NCBI GenBank assembly: GCA_024655885.1 | Contig: JANLFN010000009.1 | Location: 1 to 64,000, forward strand | Direction: 5' to 3' | From: Eubacteriales bacterium | GTDB lineage: Bacteria > Bacillota > Clostridia > Acetivibrionales > JANLFN01 | DNA: 64,000 nt | In this document: positions 44,392 to 53,021 of the stretch, in pieces | Layout of the letters: every line of letters starts with the position of its first letter | How positions within the stretch are numbered: the first letter of the stretch is position 1 | Notes under the pieces: generated by a model | The model's database searches: none | What the model saw: only the letters and a program-made list of their open reading frames with translations | Told to the model about the DNA's origin: nothing | Program-made: the position numbers and the translations under genes

Positions 44392-46281
44392 TCAATATTC
44401 AAGGCCCTTTTTGACTACTCCATACCGCTTTTTGGGCCTGTTTTGACTGATATTCTGAACATTTCCGCCGCTTTCAAAAAGTTCTTTCAGCCTCTTTTCA
44501 AGGGCATCAAAGTCAGGTTTTAAAATTTCCATGGCTGCCTGGGCATAATTTCTTGTGTCAAATGCCTCATTTCGTGCATGTTCTGATACCTTTTCCCATG
44601 TATACTGCAGCCTTCCACTTTTACTTTTCTTCAATACTTGACGTTCAGAGGTTAGCCCTTGGAAGTAACTTCTGTCATAGCCTCTGGAATTAATAATTTC
44701 ACCTGTTTCCATGTCAACATCATCTTCAGGGAAATGCATATATCGAGGCCCAACTTCCTTTTCCTTGAGTGCAGATATAATGCTGGTTTTTCCTTCGTCA
44801 ACCCCAAGAATGATAAGCAACACTTTTTCTTTTTGTGTCCTGCTCAATTTATAGATTAGTGGGATACCAGGACCGCCTTTGCCTTTAATAGCAAATATCC
44901 TTCTGTGCTGATTTTTTTTGCAGTAATTATATACATCAGTTGTATAATGGCCGCCTGAATCCACACAAGTACATGCAATCATCAGACCTTTACCATTAGC
45001 AAATCTATAAATTTTCTTTAGCCTTTCGTCCAGCATATCCCATGTTTCTGGTTTGTCTGGTTCTCCAATAATCATTCCATACTCAATGCCCCAGGATTCT
45101 TTGCCTTTGCCCCAGCCAACAACCTCATATTCCAGCCTGTTATCCTGGACATCCACGCCACAGGTCAGAAGCAAAACACCTTCTGGAAGTTCTGCCCCAT
45201 ACTGTTCACGTCTGGCAAGTAGTTTTTCCTCATCATCTGTATCCAGTTTCTCCTTCCATGGGAGTCCAAACAGTGTATTTACAACCACCTGCTTTTTTTG
45301 AGGATCCTTTTTTGCTTCCAGCCACTCTTTTATGATGTTTGTCCAGCTATACCATGGAGAATAAAAAGCATTTAAGTGAAAGCTCCTTACCCCCCTTACC
45401 TGTGGGTTTTTAGCAATCCATTTTCCCGGTTGCCTTTTCCAAGTCTGCTCATCAAAACTATGGAAGCAGCTTGGACATTTGAATTTGATATCCCATACTT
45501 CAGCCACTTCATCACTGATCCATCTATGTTCAAATTTAATACCATAAAAATTTATAAAAACATACTCTCCACAATGAGGGCATTTTAGATGCCACTTTTC
45601 CTGAGTGCCTTTTAGGTATTCTTTTTCAATTCTTGATGCACCCTCCACAGTTGGAGTTGATACCATAATAGTTTTCCGGTTCCGGAAGGTCATTTGCCTT
45701 TTGCTGGCCAGGCCAATCGGATCACCTTCAGCTGTATCATTAAAGCCGTCAACCTCATCGAATAGCAATATACGCATCGGCCTTGACCGCAGGTCGTTTG
45801 GAGAGTTTGCGCCGGTGATTACGATTAATCCACCCGGGAATTTTTTGTGATAGGTTGAGTTTTCTCCGTCTCGTAGCTTTGGGTCACCAACCTTAGCAGC
45901 TAATGATGGGCAGTCCCTTATCATTGGCGCCAATCTGTCACGGCTCCAGTCCTTTGCCAGAGGATCCTTGTTTGGCAGTATCAGCATCATTGGTCCAGGA
46001 TCCTGGTCTATGTGGTAGCCAATGATGATTTTTTCAATTGTCGTCTTGCCTATCTGGGCTGATGTCATAAAAACAGCCGTATGCGTTTCAGGATCATTTA
46101 GAGCGTCCATCATCTCAATTTGGTAGGGCGCTCTATCTATGTGAAACTTACCAGGTTCAGAAGAATCTTCCGTGGAAAGTATGAAGTTTCGCTCAGCCCA
46201 CTCACTGTATTTGAGCTTGGGTGGAGGAAGCCATGTCTTAGATATCTTCTTGAATAGCTTTCCAGTATTGCTTTTATTCAT
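44392..46281 (-). CDS. Terminase large subunit, lambda GpA type
   Basis: A 629-residue packaging ATPase-nuclease. SSEPGKFHIDRAPYQIEMMD and TSAQIGKTTIEKII (Walker A variant) with RILLFDEVDGF (Walker B) define the ATPase. The region with CGVDVQDNRLEYEVVGWGKG and TCVDSGGHYTTDVYNY belongs to the RNase H-like nuclease. GpA-type terminases normally cut cos sites. AAAGGATGATCCTG precedes ATG at 46281, inside the end of the small-subunit gene. Confidence 0.92.
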   Translation of the reverse strand: MNKSNTGKLFKKISKTWLPPPKLKYSEWAERNFILSTEDSSEPGKFHIDRAPYQIEMMDALNDPETHTAVFMTSAQIGKTTIEKIIIGYHIDQDPGPMMLILPNKDPLAKDWSRDRLAPMIRDCPSLAAKVGDPKLRDGENSTYHKKFPGGLIVITGANSPNDLRSRPMRILLFDEVDGFNDTAEGDPIGLASKRQMTFRNRKTIMVSTPTVEGASRIEKEYLKGTQEKWHLKCPHCGEYVFINFYGIKFEHRWISDEVAEVWDIKFKCPSCFHSFDEQTWKRQPGKWIAKNPQVRGVRSFHLNAFYSPWYSWTNIIKEWLEAKKDPQKKQVVVNTLFGLPWKEKLDTDDEEKLLARREQYGAELPEGVLLLTCGVDVQDNRLEYEVVGWGKGKESWGIEYGMIIGEPDKPETWDMLDERLKKIYRFANGKGLMIACTCVDSGGHYTTDVYNYCKKNQHRRIFAIKGKGGPGIPLIYKLSRTQKEKVLLIILGVDEGKTSIISALKEKEVGPRYMHFPEDDVDMETGEIINSRGYDRSYFQGLTSERQVLKKSKSGRLQYTWEKVSEHARNEAFDTRNYAQAAMEILKPDFDALEKRLKELFESGGNVQNISQNRPKKRYGVVKKGLEY

Positions 46282-46816
46282 CAGGATCATCCTTTAAGGC
46301 TTCTTCATGTTCGAAAAGCTTAGGACTATAATCAGCCAATTCATTCAAGGCTTCCTCAATCATCTTCTGTAATATATTTTCAATCGTACTGATATCTTTA
46401 CGGCCGATTACAAGATCCGCAGCCTTTGCCGGCAGCGAAAGCAGTTTCATTTTGGCCTTGGTTATCATGTCAGTCATGATCTTCTCAACGTCAGACCCAA
46501 GGTGAAGTTCGCCTTTCATAACTTTAAGCTGCAACTCTGCTTTCTCACGTTTTGCTTTCTCCAAGAGCGCATGTTCTGTATCGTAATTAAGTTTAATCTC
46601 TTTACCTTCGTTGTTTTTTGCATTGACCTGTTCTCTTAAATATTCGCAGTAGCGTCTGGTGCATTCAATGAGATTGTATTTTCCTCTGGACACTTCCGAA
46701 ATTATACCTTCTTCACGAAGTTGCCTAACTCTTCGGTCAGTGATACCCCAGCAATTACCTAAAACTATACTGTTGACTATGGTTACATCCATTTTTTTGT
46801 TATCAGAACTACTCAT
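46274..46816 (-). CDS. Terminase small subunit, Nu1-like
   Basis: A 180-residue protein. An N-terminal winged helix (CWGITDRRVRQLREEGIISE) is followed by a coiled coil with ALLEKAKREKAELQLKVMKG, as in gpNu1. It would bind cos and load the large subunit. ATG at 46816 follows AGGCAGGTGA. Confidence 0.78.
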   Translation of the reverse strand: MSSSDNKKMDVTIVNSIVLGNCWGITDRRVRQLREEGIISEVSRGKYNLIECTRRYCEYLREQVNAKNNEGKEIKLNYDTEHALLEKAKREKAELQLKVMKGELHLGSDVEKIMTDMITKAKMKLLSLPAKAADLVIGRKDISTIENILQKMIEEALNELADYSPKLFEHEEALKDDPDE

Positions 46817-47014
46817 CGAATTCACCTGCCTTTATTCGGATTCCCAGGAAGGAAATGCCTGCAATTTTCCTTGCGAAACTTTTGAATTTTCGGGCCTCGC
46901 GAGCACCGTGGCAAGCTCATGCTATTCCCAGGACCCGCGTTTTTCAAGATGCATGACGTTCATGCCTAAATGTTGTACACAAATCACGCCCTATATATAA
47001 AATAATTTTGCAAG
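46817..47014. other. Gene-free stretch before the terminase, candidate cos region
   Basis: No gene. It lies directly upstream of the Nu1-like gene, where lambda has cos, and includes a GC-rich part (46899-46937) with the palindrome CTCGCGAG and GGACCCGCG within otherwise AT-rich DNA. No cos consensus is defined, so this is positional inference. Confidence 0.3.
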
Positions 47015-48037
47015 TTAAACTGCATGGCCCTTCATTTCATATGACCTGCTTTTTATAATCGCTTCAATGTCTTTCAAATCTTCTTTTATGCCTTTAATTC
47101 TTACTAATCTTATATTGTTGATTAAGCAATAGTTGTTCTTAATTTCATCGCGTTCCATCGTCTCTTGCAGCTTCTTTTCTCCTCCTGTTAGTTCCGTTGC
47201 TCTCCAATGTTGCTCTCCATCCACCTCAATAAGCAACGATATTTCACCCACATTATTGTAAACGGCAAAATCAAATGAAAGTGCCCTTTTTCTTCTGCAT
47301 TCGTTTATTTTTACTTCCCTTTTATAGCTTACGCCTATTCGCTCCAGAATAGATTGCACAGCTATTACCATTGAAGATGTTCTTGAACAATACATACAAC
47401 CATGCTTTTTTAACAATGTATCTGAGTATTTTTCATAAATATTTCCACACGATTTGTGTTTCACAAGAACTTTTTTGCTAAGTCCTTTAAATTCCGACAG
47501 TATTTCAAATTCATCCCCCCATATTTCTTTTACATTGCTGATAAACTCGTCATGAGTCATTTTTGCTTGAGTAATATTTTTAATGCGCTTATTCAAAACT
47601 CTAATTAACCGCTTATTTAATAAAGCTCTTTGTATTTCACAATTACATCTCGCATTTCTGTAAATAAAGTCTGTAGGTCTTACGCTAAATACTCTACCGC
47701 ATGATAAATGCCTTAAACTTACTCTGTCTTTGCAACCTGTATATTCACTTAATAGTTCATACTCATTGCCTAAAAATGATAAAAATTTAGACTTTGCCTC
47801 GGCAATCCTTCTTTGCTTCCCATGTTCTGGCAGACCTTTTATTAAATTTTTGCTCCTATCAGCACAATACTTACACCCATACCTCAAAGCTTCATTTGCT
47901 GGCTTTTCGTATTCCATACCGCACTTGTTGTGCCTCAATAAAATAGGCACATCGCTTTTGACGTATGTGCCTATCAATGTGTACTCACCTTTCCACTTCT
48001 CGTTAAACCTTTCAAGATATTTCTCATGTGTTAGCAT
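47015..48037 (-). CDS. Free-standing homing endonuclease, EDxHD/Vsr-like
   Basis: A 340-residue protein. Three or more zinc-ribbon-like repeats (HNKCGMEYEKPANEAL...CKYC, HLSCGRVFSV, HKSCGNIYEKYSD...CMYC) make up the N-terminal DNA-binding part. The last 100 residues contain LSFDFAVYNN, LLIEVDGEQHW and later DEIKNNYCLINNIRLVRI, which fit the EDxHD family of PD-(D/E)XK homing nucleases such as I-Bth0305I. ATG at 48037 follows GGGAGG. It sits between the packaging genes and hicAB, a typical site for a selfish nuclease insertion. No intron was found. Confidence 0.75.
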   Translation of the reverse strand: MLTHEKYLERFNEKWKGEYTLIGTYVKSDVPILLRHNKCGMEYEKPANEALRYGCKYCADRSKNLIKGLPEHGKQRRIAEAKSKFLSFLGNEYELLSEYTGCKDRVSLRHLSCGRVFSVRPTDFIYRNARCNCEIQRALLNKRLIRVLNKRIKNITQAKMTHDEFISNVKEIWGDEFEILSEFKGLSKKVLVKHKSCGNIYEKYSDTLLKKHGCMYCSRTSSMVIAVQSILERIGVSYKREVKINECRRKRALSFDFAVYNNVGEISLLIEVDGEQHWRATELTGGEKKLQETMERDEIKNNYCLINNIRLVRIKGIKEDLKDIEAIIKSRSYEMKGHAV

Positions 48038-48120
48038 CTTAATCATCCTCCCAAACATAAATTTGAGAGGTCAGAGGGGCTATCATCGCGACAGGCCGTA
48101 ACCTCTGAAAAAAAATAAAA

Positions 48121-48151
48121 AAGCGAATAGATATAATTCCTTCATTCGCTT
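48121..48151 (-). terminator. Terminator between hicAB and the homing endonuclease
   Basis: AAGCGAAT (48121-48128) pairs with ATTCGCTT (48144-48151). On the minus strand a long T-rich run follows (48109-48120). It would stop antisense transcripts coming from the right before the endonuclease gene. Confidence 0.65.
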
Positions 48152-48195
48152 AACATACTATTTTAACATCTTATAAAAATTTTTCTAAAATACTA

Positions 48196-48224
48196 TTGAC
48201 ATACGTATTAATACGTATTATAAT
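48196..48224 (+). promoter_or_regulatory. hicAB promoter with palindromic operator
   Basis: TTGACA (48196-48201) and TATAAT (48219-48224) are both perfect and 17 bases apart. The spacer contains the perfect 16-base palindrome TACGTATTAATACGTA (48202-48217), a natural operator for the HicB repressor. The hicA start is 25 bases downstream. Confidence 0.85.
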
Positions 48225-48248
48225 ATAATTGTCAGGAGGGGATAGTGA

Positions 48249-48431
48249 ATGAAGCCAAAAGAGTTAATAAAGAAGCTAGAAGCTGAAGGATGGTACATAG
48301 ATAGAATACAAGGTTCACATTACATCCTGAAGCACCCTAGCAAACCCGGAAGACCTGTAATCCCCTACCACAATAAAGATCTAAAGCCGGGAACTCTAAA
48401 CAATATCCTCAAACAGACAGGGCTAAAATAA
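48249..48431 (+). CDS. hicA: HicA family mRNA interferase toxin
   Basis: A 60-residue HicA toxin with a dsRBD-like fold. GSHYILKHPSKPGRPVIPYH carries the catalytic histidine and the K/P pattern of the family, and the tail KDLKPGTLNNILKQTGL is typical. AGGAGGGGATAGTGA precedes the ATG. It lies on the plus strand, against all phage genes around it, and is followed by hicB. It cleaves mRNA when HicB is lost. Confidence 0.9.
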   Translation: MKPKELIKKLEAEGWYIDRIQGSHYILKHPSKPGRPVIPYHNKDLKPGTLNNILKQTGLK

Positions 48432-48481
48432 GCCCACTGTTCGGAGGGTATTTCAAAATTTATAGAAACGGAGGTATTAAA

Positions 48482-48892
48482 ATGGCTAGATATGTTTATC
48501 CAGCAATCTTTCAAGCCGAAGTTGTCGGCGGATATTCTGTAACATTTCCTGACCTTTTGGGCTGTTGTACAGAAGGTGAAACCCTCGAGCAGGCTATAGA
48601 AATGGCAAGAGATGCTCTAGGCCTTTACCTTTATTCTCTCGAAGAGGAAAAAGAGCCTGCGCCAATGCCTTCTAAGCCTGACCAGGTAAAAACAGGCCCT
48701 GGTCAGTTTGTTACATTGATTGACATTGATATGCTCACGTACCGTCAAAAGCACGATAAACGAGCTGTAAAGAAAACACTTACTATACCTGCGTGGCTTA
48801 ACACTATTGCAGAAAACCGCAATATCAATTTTTCTCAAATATTACAAAATGCTTTAATAGAGCATCTCGACTTAAAAGACTCTCAAAAATAA
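48482..48892 (+). CDS. hicB: HicB family antitoxin
   Basis: A 136-residue antitoxin. The N-terminal partial RNase H-like fold (SVTFPDLLGCCTEGETLEQA) is followed by a C-terminal ribbon-helix-helix-like segment (KKTLTIPAWLNTIAENRNIN). The antitoxin should bind the palindrome in the promoter and repress the operon. A GGAGG lies before its ATG, 50 bases after hicA. An intrinsic terminator follows at 48898. Confidence 0.9.
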   Translation: MARYVYPAIFQAEVVGGYSVTFPDLLGCCTEGETLEQAIEMARDALGLYLYSLEEEKEPAPMPSKPDQVKTGPGQFVTLIDIDMLTYRQKHDKRAVKKTLTIPAWLNTIAENRNINFSQILQNALIEHLDLKDSQK

Positions 48893-48897
48893 TCTTT

Positions 48898-48925
48898 GCC
48901 GTCTATAATGACGGCTTTTCTTTTC
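48898..48925 (+). terminator. hicAB terminator
   Basis: GCCGTC (48898-48903) and GACGGC (48910-48915) form a hairpin followed by TTTTCTTTT, directly after the hicB stop. Confidence 0.75.
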
Positions 48926-49252
48926 CCTTTAACCTCAGCTCCCACACCTTACCACTAGCCCCGCCCCAAATTAAGTGGTATTTACCCTCTGCTCTACCAT
49001 CATGTAGAAACAGCAACCAAAATTATTGGCCCGGATGAGGTTAGCTCCGGGCCATCTACAGAGAAAGGAGGTCAAAATGCATAAAGAAAACCGCCCCAGT
49101 TTCCCGTGCGGTTCTCATAAAAATTCCATCGTAATTTAGTATAACATGCTATATGGACACAAGAAAAGGACAATTTTTGGACACCATAAATGGACAAATC
49201 CCTTGAAATATAAAGCAATTAATTTACTAATAATTCCAAATTATTGCTCATA
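48926..49252. other. Gene-poor stretch with terminator for the ArpU-like gene
   Basis: On the minus strand AACCGC/GCGGTT (49089-49113) is followed by a T-run and would end the transcript of the regulator gene. On the plus strand a 20-codon frame (49077-49139) follows a perfect AAAGGAGG, but it overlaps that terminator, so I do not call it a gene. A GGCCCGG/CCGGGCC hairpin lies near 49029-49054. Confidence 0.45.
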
Positions 49253-49801
49253 TCAATCGTTTGCATCTGCACCATATAACTTCACCGCAATTTTGTTAAC
49301 CAGCCTATTCTTATGACGCCGCACCGTCCGTCCATCGCAGTGCAACAGCTCTCCTATCTCATCATCATTGGTCATACCTTGAAAATATTTATATTCAATC
49401 ACTTTGTAATACTCATCATTTCGAACAGCATCTAAAGCATAATTGATTTCATCAATCTCCAACTGGTCCCGTTCCATTTTTTTAACCACATTCTGGATTC
49501 TGGCTTCTTGAATTTCTTCGGGTGATAATCGGATCCCGGATCCTTCAGGTATTCTTACAATGTCCTTTGACCGGCAAGATACTTTTTCCCTTTTCAGGTC
49601 CTCGATGTCGAGTTTATATTTTTCAATATTTTCTTTCAGCTCTGGATAAGCATAGAGCCTTTTTTCCGTCTGCTTGAAATAATTTTTTATTTCCTGTTTT
49701 CTGGCATCGTATCCCGCCTTATACGCCACAGATACAGCGGATTCCACCGCCTTTTTGATGATTTTTTCAATATCCAAGCTTTGAGTTTTATCCTTTGCCA
49801 C
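49253..49801 (-). CDS. ArpU-like late transcription regulator
   Basis: A 182-residue protein with a C-terminal sigma-factor-like HTH (EYKYFQGMTNDDEIGELLHC followed by DGRTVRRHKNRLVNKI), the pattern of ArpU/RinA-like phage regulators that switch on late genes. GTG at 49801 follows GGAGGTCGATAGAA. The upstream frame overlaps another gene and is not supported. It lies between replication and packaging genes, as expected. Confidence 0.75.
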   Translation of the reverse strand: MAKDKTQSLDIEKIIKKAVESAVSVAYKAGYDARKQEIKNYFKQTEKRLYAYPELKENIEKYKLDIEDLKREKVSCRSKDIVRIPEGSGIRLSPEEIQEARIQNVVKKMERDQLEIDEINYALDAVRNDEYYKVIEYKYFQGMTNDDEIGELLHCDGRTVRRHKNRLVNKIAVKLYGADAND

Positions 49802-49988
49802 TTCTATCGACCTCCAAAACCCTTTCTCTCCAACCAACTCGAATAATCTCCGCAAGGCCATGCTGCTCATAATACCGCAAAATATTCGTAACGACCAAAC
49901 GATTCAAATTCTTATCCTCATCCACTGCATCTAAAGCTTTGCAAATTTTACCGGCAATTTTCTTTGCCCGATTTTCAATTTTATTCAA
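49788..49988 (-). CDS. Small phage protein, unknown
   Basis: A 66-residue basic protein (MNKIENRAKK with TTG start at 49988 after AGAGGTGA). A helical region near ICKALDAVDEDKNLNRLV. It overlaps the regulator start by about 14 bases and is probably cotranscribed. No family recognised. Confidence 0.5.
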   Translation of the reverse strand: MNKIENRAKKIAGKICKALDAVDEDKNLNRLVVTNILRYYEQHGLAEIIRVGWRERVLEVDRSGKG

Positions 49989-50020
49989 TGACCTCACCTC
50001 TTCCAAACTATGGTATTTTT

Positions 50021-50271
50021 ATGCCGACCTATGCCGGGTTTATCAACCCGGCATAACCCTAGAGCCAAGCGGTTTTTCGGATTTTTCTATGCCGGGTTGA
50101 AGCGATTTTTAAATTATTTCTATAATTTTTTATTTTTTAAAACGTGTACTATATAGAAAAAAATATATAATAAATTTACTTTTTACCCTCAACCCGGCAT
50201 GCGAAATGCACTCAAACCCGCACCATTACTGGCTTATGCCGGGTTGAGCAACCCGGCATGCAACCCGGCAT
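50021..50271. repeat. Iteron-like decamer cluster, candidate replication origin
   Basis: Seven perfect copies of ATGCCGGGTT or its complement AACCCGGCAT lie at 50031, 50045, 50089, 50191, 50236, 50250 and 50262. Two pairs (50031/50045, 50236/50250) form hairpins with 4-base loops. A degenerate copy is at 50021. Between 50099 and 50185 the DNA is very AT-rich, a likely unwinding site. It is gene-free and next to the primase-helicase gene. Confidence 0.7.
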
Positions 50272-50273
50272 AA

Positions 50274-52718
50274 TCAATCGAATGGCAGGGTATCCTGCTC
50301 ATATTCCTTTTTCTTTTTATTGTCTGACGACACACCATACCTTAAACGTTTTCCTGTTTCCGACAGCTGAATATCCTCCCAGACCTTCATCGTCATGGTC
50401 CTCCCCTTTTTAATGCCTCTCTCCTTGAGTTTGGTCCCGAATTTCGTAGATGAAAAACAGTGCTCTCCATTTTCATCGCACCAGATCTCATACACCCGAT
50501 ACAAGTCACTGGATTTGATCATCTCCCCTGGTTTATAGACCGTGCATTCGTTAATAAAATCCTGCAAGACGTCCATCTCGCTTCGGTACTCGTCCGTCGC
50601 TTTCGATACTTCTTCCGGAGGTTTCAGCCCTTCTTTCTGCCATAGCAAGCAACCCCGGACAGCCCAGGCCAGGATGCCGGGAAGCTCCGCTTTCAGCTTC
50701 AATGGGAGGTTGTTATCCCGCTCCTCTTCCGGAATTGTCACATCAAAAGGGATCAGCTTGATCCGCCGCCAGGTGCCATGATCTGTTTCCTTGATGTTTG
50801 GCCGGTGGTTGGCCCCCATCCAGATCTTGAAGGTAGGGACAAAATCAAAGAACTCCTTGTGGAGAAACCTTGCGCTGATCTTATCCCCACCGCTGAGCTG
50901 CTTGATCAACGCCTCGTTCAGTCTTCTCCCTTCCCCGACCTCCATGGCCGATACAAAACGGGCGCCTACCAGGCGGGCAATATCATTGGTATTGCTGTCG
51001 TTCCGCATGGCAAAAGTAGCAAAGTTTGTGCTTTGGGCGTATTCTCCCAGCATCTCCTGGATAATGTTCAGGAGGGTGCTTTTCCCGTTGGCCCCGGTCC
51101 CATGACAGATAAATACGCACTGCTCCTCAATGGATCCGGTCAGGCTGTATCCAATAGCCCTCTGTATAAATTCAATCAATTCAGCATTTCCGTCAAATAT
51201 TTTTTGCAAAAACGCCTCAAATATTGGGGCTTCCGCCTTTGGATCATAGACAACCGGCGCAACTTTGGAGATCAGGTCTGTTTTTTCATGGGGCTTCAGT
51301 TCTCCGGTTCTCAGATCAATGGTTCCGTTCATACAATTCAGCAGCCATATGTTTTTATCCAGGTCTTCCGATAGAATGGCAATACCGTCCATTCCTTGCG
51401 CTTCCTTGATCATATTATCCTTCCTTCCTGTATTCCTGGCCTTCGACAGCCAATCAACAAATTCCGTATACGCGTTTTTTTTTCTATCTGAGTTTAGTGC
51501 GTATTTTTGATACATCTGTTCTTTGTACCGGTTCAAGCGGAGAATGGCTTCGTCGGCAAGCCTCCGGATTCCATACCGCTTATCCTCTTCCCAATGGATC
51601 CCATTCCACAAATACCAGCATTCCTTGGTCACATTGAAGCGGATATCTTCACCATGCAGCTCCACCAGCCGCTGGGCATTCCACATGTCATTGTATGGTC
51701 CAAATATCCAGTCCGGCAGCTGTTCCGGCGGCGGCTCGCCCAGGTAGTCCAATCCCAGGTCCATCTCCGGAGGTCCTTCCGGAAATGCCGACTTTTTTGC
51801 CTTCCTTTCCGCCCGGGCTTCGGCGTCCTCCGAGTACGTACTGCGCGTCCCCCGGATGGCCTCTGCGATGGTCATTTTCATATATTTCGGGTTTTTCTTC
51901 TCCTCAGGGCCCCGATATAAGCCAGACCGCCGGAAAAGGCTCTCCATCAGGATCTCGTTTTTGTCGGCAAAGTAGGCCAGGTAATTCATCAGTGCCAGGT
52001 CTGCCTCCGAATGGCTGGGATAGTTCCCCTCCCAATATCCATCCAGGAGCGGCTTGATCACACCCCATTTGCTGCTCCGCTGCATGCGCTCCATGACCTC
52101 GTCGCCGTTCACAAAAACCGGCCTGTCGTATACGCTTCCAGCGCTTTCGTCCGCCGTCTTTTCTGCCTTTTCCTCGGCCAGATACTTCCTGTACACTGCG
52201 GCCAGCGGCTCGATCCGATCTTCAATATCCTTGTGGGCATCGTCCAGGATGTCCCCGGTCATGATAAAAAAACGTCCGTCTTCATACATGCCGAAATGCC
52301 TCTTGACCCCATCCTGGCCTAAAAAAACTTGCCGCTTATCTCCAGGCAGCACACCGCGGCAGAGAATGTGGATCCCTCTGCCGCTGGGACTGATCTCCGT
52401 ATAACTGTCCAGGATCTGGATAACCTCTTTGGCCATCTCTGTTAAAGCACCGGTGTCCGGGTCCCTGCAATCGTCAATATCCACCCCGATCAGGCCGTCT
52501 CCGTTGAAGACAAAACCAATTCCCTGAAGGGTATATTTTTGCATGCCAGCAACGGCCTGCTCAAAAGTGCCCCAGGTTTTCGCTTCGTTATTCAAAGCAT
52601 TTTTCCCTGTTAGAGGGTTTTTGGGGACCTTGGTGGGCTTGCCGTCCCTCTCTTCAAGCTGCCAGCAAACCCACCGGTTCAGCTGTTTCAATGTTTGTGG
52701 TATATTGTCAAAGTTCAT
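50274..52718 (-). CDS. Phage primase-helicase, D5/P4 type
   Basis: An 814-residue replication protein. An N-terminal prim-pol-like domain (GIGFVFNGDGLIGVDIDDCR, then SPSGRGIHILCRG) is followed by a D5_N-type region and an SF3 helicase with Walker A ICHGTGANGKSTLLNI near residue 540 and VGARFVSAMEVGEGRRLN as Walker B. It should open the origin and prime synthesis. ATG at 52718 follows AGGCGG. Its stop is three bases from the last iteron-like copy. Confidence 0.9.
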   Translation of the reverse strand: MNFDNIPQTLKQLNRWVCWQLEERDGKPTKVPKNPLTGKNALNNEAKTWGTFEQAVAGMQKYTLQGIGFVFNGDGLIGVDIDDCRDPDTGALTEMAKEVIQILDSYTEISPSGRGIHILCRGVLPGDKRQVFLGQDGVKRHFGMYEDGRFFIMTGDILDDAHKDIEDRIEPLAAVYRKYLAEEKAEKTADESAGSVYDRPVFVNGDEVMERMQRSSKWGVIKPLLDGYWEGNYPSHSEADLALMNYLAYFADKNEILMESLFRRSGLYRGPEEKKNPKYMKMTIAEAIRGTRSTYSEDAEARAERKAKKSAFPEGPPEMDLGLDYLGEPPPEQLPDWIFGPYNDMWNAQRLVELHGEDIRFNVTKECWYLWNGIHWEEDKRYGIRRLADEAILRLNRYKEQMYQKYALNSDRKKNAYTEFVDWLSKARNTGRKDNMIKEAQGMDGIAILSEDLDKNIWLLNCMNGTIDLRTGELKPHEKTDLISKVAPVVYDPKAEAPIFEAFLQKIFDGNAELIEFIQRAIGYSLTGSIEEQCVFICHGTGANGKSTLLNIIQEMLGEYAQSTNFATFAMRNDSNTNDIARLVGARFVSAMEVGEGRRLNEALIKQLSGGDKISARFLHKEFFDFVPTFKIWMGANHRPNIKETDHGTWRRIKLIPFDVTIPEEERDNNLPLKLKAELPGILAWAVRGCLLWQKEGLKPPEEVSKATDEYRSEMDVLQDFINECTVYKPGEMIKSSDLYRVYEIWCDENGEHCFSSTKFGTKLKERGIKKGRTMTMKVWEDIQLSETGKRLRYGVSSDNKKKKEYEQDTLPFD

Positions 52719-52730
52719 TGGCTGCACCGC

Positions 52731-53009
52731 CTAAAAAGGTAGATTTAAGCTCTCGTATATATCCTCATCACTAAATCCGCACCGCAACATCAGCTCCGCT
52801 AAAAAGCTGACGCTGGTCATCATGCAGATTTGATTTTTTCCATAAGCAGCTTTTTGCTCCTGAGGCACATTTGGATTATTGAGCCATTTTTTCATGGGCT
52901 CAATATACTGGTTGCAGACCCTTCCTACCTCACTAAATAGCTGGAGTTTTTCATCAGGATCTATGTCGATCATAAGCCTGGAATTATTGTCAAACCGCAG
53001 TTTCATCAC
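52731..53009 (-). CDS. Small phage protein, unknown
   Basis: A 92-residue acidic helical protein. Residues IEPMKKWLNNPNVPQEQKAA and MMTSVSFLAELMLRCGFSDE show no known motif. It lies between ssb and the primase gene, so a replication role is likely. GGAGGGATGCAAAG precedes its ATG. Confidence 0.6.
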   Translation of the reverse strand: MMKLRFDNNSRLMIDIDPDEKLQLFSEVGRVCNQYIEPMKKWLNNPNVPQEQKAAYGKNQICMMTSVSFLAELMLRCGFSDEDIYESLNLPF

Positions 53010-53021
53010 TTTGCATCCCTC

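Noticed and set aside
49077-49139. 20-codon plus-strand frame with perfect ribosome binding site
   Set aside because: It overlaps the terminator of the regulator gene on the other strand and gives no recognisable product.
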